Positions 5,779 through 7,316 of a DNA stretch of 7,316 bases are shown piece after piece (the first letter of the stretch is position 1; each line of letters opens with the position of its first letter). The stretch spans positions 1-7,316 of the forward strand of contig CAOXUF010000098.1 of NCBI GenBank assembly GCA_948560485.1, in the 5' to 3' direction. Origin of the DNA: an uncultured Eubacterium sp. GTDB lineage: Bacteria > Bacillota_A > Clostridia > Lachnospirales > Lachnospiraceae. Under the pieces are notes generated by a model that worked only from the letters and a program-made list of their open reading frames with translations, ran no database searches and was not told the DNA's origin. Position numbers and translations under genes: made by a program.

Positions 5779-6675
5779 ATGAAGAACATTTATACAGACT
5801 TAGCATTAGAAGAGAGAGAACGGTTTGAAAGAAATGTAGAAATAAAAGGCGTGGAAATAAAAAATAATTATGATAAAGACATTCATATGAATACAACAGT
5901 CGTGGATATTGTCAATGAACAGGGAGCAAAATCCATGGGAAAACCGGTAGGAAGTTACATCACTATGGAATCAAGAGTATTGAAAGCTCCGGAAGAAACA
6001 GAACGCAGAAGTATTGCATCAAAACTGGCAGAACATTTATTAGAAGTAATTCAAAAAGATCATGTGAAATCTGTATTGATTGTTGGATTGGGAAATATGC
6101 AGGCTACACCGGATGCTCTTGGACCAAGAACGGTAAAAGAAGTTCTTCCAAGCGAAAAGGTTTACTGTATTGCTCCCGGAGTATTGGCACAGACCGGTAT
6201 GGAGACATTTGATATAGTAAAAGGAATTGTAGGAGAGGTAAATCCGGATATCGTAATTGCAGTTGATTCACTGGCTGCGAGAAATGTCAGAAGAATTACT
6301 ACAACCATTCAGATTACAGATACAGGAATTACACCGGGAGGAGGAATTGGAAATCAGAGAAAAGGATTGAATCAGCAAAGCCTTGGGAAAAAGGTAATTG
6401 CAATAGGGGTTCCGATGGTAGTCAGCGGAGCTACAATTGTAAATGATACGATGGAGAATCTGATTAAAATCTTATCCAAGACAAACAATCATTGTGTAGC
6501 GAATTTATTTAAAGATTATACAAATGAGGAAAAGTATCAGTTGTTTGAAGAACTATTATCGGAAGAGACAGAGCAGATGTTTGTCACGCCAAAGGATGTA
6601 GATGAAATTGTTCAAAATTTAAGTACTACAATTGCACATGGATTAAATGAATTTTGCAGACAGGCATTGTTCTAA
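5779..6675 (+). CDS. gpr: Germination protease GPR (SASP-specific, peptidase family A25)
   Basis: GPR degrades the small acid-soluble proteins that coat spore DNA, early in germination. It is made in the forespore as an inactive zymogen. The 298 residues carry the family core: VLIVGLGNMQATPDALGP (99-116), YCIAPGVLAQTGMETFDIV (129-147), IVIAVDSLAARNVRRITTT (158-176) and QITDTGITPGGGIGNQRK. Asp112 in TPDALGP and Asp163 in AVDSLAAR are at the positions expected for the two essential aspartates reported for the Bacillus enzyme. The N-terminal TDLA motif lies at residues 6-9, so the propeptide looks shorter than the roughly 15 residues in Bacillus. The protein is also shorter than Bacillus GPR through a smaller loop between the two aspartates. 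ATG at 5779 follows AGGAGG (5769-5774) at a tight 4-base spacing. No terminator separates it from spoIIP. Confidence 0.97.
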   Translation: MKNIYTDLALEERERFERNVEIKGVEIKNNYDKDIHMNTTVVDIVNEQGAKSMGKPVGSYITMESRVLKAPEETERRSIASKLAEHLLEVIQKDHVKSVLIVGLGNMQATPDALGPRTVKEVLPSEKVYCIAPGVLAQTGMETFDIVKGIVGEVNPDIVIAVDSLAARNVRRITTTIQITDTGITPGGGIGNQRKGLNQQSLGKKVIAIGVPMVVSGATIVNDTMENLIKILSKTNNHCVANLFKDYTNEEKYQLFEELLSEETEQMFVTPKDVDEIVQNLSTTIAHGLNEFCRQALF

Positions 6676-6684
6676 TGTAAAAGA

Positions 6685-6722
6685 ACCTCACATATATTAT
6701 ATAAGTGGGACAAAGGTGAGGT
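6685..6722 (+). promoter_or_regulatory. Hairpin sequestering the spoIIP ribosome binding site
   Basis: ACCTCAC (6685-6691) pairs perfectly with GTGAGGT (6716-6722), which contains the spoIIP Shine-Dalgarno core GAGG (6718-6721). The 24-base loop is AT-rich. The left arm can instead pair CTCAC (6687-6691) with GTGGG (6705-6709, one G-T wobble), which would free the ribosome binding site. CATATATT at 6691-6698 also resembles a sigma-E -10 box. If transcription starts there, the left arm would be missing from that transcript. All functional readings are inferred. Confidence 0.45.
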
Positions 6723-6728
6723 AATCCG

Positions 6729-7316
6729 GTGCAAAGAGGAATGAGAAAAAATACAAATCGAATATTGTTTCCGAACATGATGATTTCACAGTCGCTGATT
6801 CAATCAGTGATGAAAGGAATTATTATTATTCTATGCCTTTACATTGCAATAAAATGCGTAAATCTGATTACGGGAGACAGGGCGAAAGAAGTCAGCAGTC
6901 AGGTAATCAGTGACACTTCAAAAATGCTGGCAAAAGAGATTGTGGAAAATGGCAGCGTTATGAGCCGGTATATGCTGTATGTAGAAAATCACGGTTCGAT
7001 GACAGAGGCAGCAAAAAAGGAAGTATTGGACCAGATTGTTTCTGATTATATAAATCATAGTGAGTATACTTATGATACGAGTGACCCGGGATATCAGCAG
7101 GTAGTAAATTTAATATATGAGAATGCAGGGTATGTAGAAGAAGAGACGACTGCTCAACCAAAGAAGGAAGAGCCAAAGAAAAAAACAAAACCTGTGAAAG
7201 CCGCGGCAAATGTAATCGTTCCAATGCCGAAATTAAAAGGTAAGTTATATACTGCAAATAATATAGGTAGTTTCGATAGTGTTATTAATAAGTTTTATAT
7301 TATAACTGCCGCAACA
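6729..7316 (+). CDS. spoIIP: Stage II sporulation protein P, N-terminal part (runs off the window)
   Basis: SpoIIP is a membrane-anchored peptidoglycan amidase/endopeptidase that works with SpoIID and SpoIIM to thin septal wall during engulfment. The window holds 196 codons without a stop. A basic N-terminus is followed by one membrane helix at about 28-47 (VMKGIIIILCLYIAIKCVNL). Then come an extracytoplasmic helical region, a Glu/Lys/Pro-rich linker at 137-160, and the start of the catalytic domain, ending FDSVINKFYIITAAT, like the family's FY-x-V-x-x-x-T entry segment. The active-site residues lie beyond the right edge. GTG at 6729 is chosen because GAGG (6718-6721) lies 7 bases upstream. 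The in-frame ATG at 6741 has its purine run directly adjacent, leaving no spacer. Position after gpr matches the Bacillus order. Confidence 0.85.
   Translation, partial: MQRGMRKNTNRILFPNMMISQSLIQSVMKGIIIILCLYIAIKCVNLITGDRAKEVSSQVISDTSKMLAKEIVENGSVMSRYMLYVENHGSMTEAAKKEVLDQIVSDYINHSEYTYDTSDPGYQQVVNLIYENAGYVEEETTAQPKKEEPKKKTKPVKAAANVIVPMPKLKGKLYTANNIGSFDSVINKFYIITAAT

Noticed and set aside
6958..7257. Minus-strand open frame of 99 codons within spoIIP
   Set aside because: It is antisense to a well-supported coding frame, with no ribosome binding site context or family features.
6741..7316. spoIIP starting at ATG 6741
   Set aside because: AGAGGA directly abuts the ATG with no spacer, whereas GTG at 6729 has a properly spaced GAGG.

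Overview
The window looks like a chromosomal segment of a low-GC, spore-forming Firmicute, most likely a Lachnospiraceae-type Clostridia. The basis is AT-rich codon use, strong GGAGG-type ribosome binding sites, the forespore protease gene gpr next to spoIIP, and the order comEC - holA - rpsT - gpr - spoIIP. I recall that order from this family but could not check it. Species cannot be named from this sequence.

Layout. Positions 1-48 are the last 15 codons of an upstream gene, probably a sensor histidine kinase. It is followed with tight spacing by a lipoprotein with two GerMN domains (60-1016) and a full-length ComEC/Rec2 DNA-uptake channel (1030-3492). These three look like one operon. comEC shows two oddities. 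The only start codon that fits the Shine-Dalgarno sequence and the family N-terminus is ATA, and a 15-bp hairpin ending in seven T residues lies about 110 nt into the coding sequence.

Between comEC and holA is a small accessory segment (3520 to about 4160). It holds a broken gene of about 175 codons from a family I associate with clostridial phages and mobile elements (one-base frameshift near 3609). After it come a compact folded-RNA-like block (4049-4107) and a terminator-like hairpin. This is the least ordinary part of the window.

holA (4288-5271) encodes the delta subunit of the DNA polymerase III clamp loader, probably from its own promoter within an inverted repeat. It converges on rpsT (ribosomal protein S20, minus strand, 5335-5598), with an 18-bp bidirectional terminator between them. 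rpsT has a near-consensus sigma-A promoter and a leader of about 110 nt with several hairpins. Divergent from rpsT are gpr (5779-6675), the germination protease that degrades small acid-soluble spore proteins, and spoIIP (6729 to the right edge, partial), a septal peptidoglycan hydrolase needed for engulfment. The spoIIP ribosome binding site can be closed in a hairpin.

The window therefore joins housekeeping functions (clamp loader, S20), DNA uptake (comEC) and sporulation/germination (gpr, spoIIP). I see no tRNA, rRNA, CRISPR array or transposase. No gene-free stretch exceeds about 241 bases.
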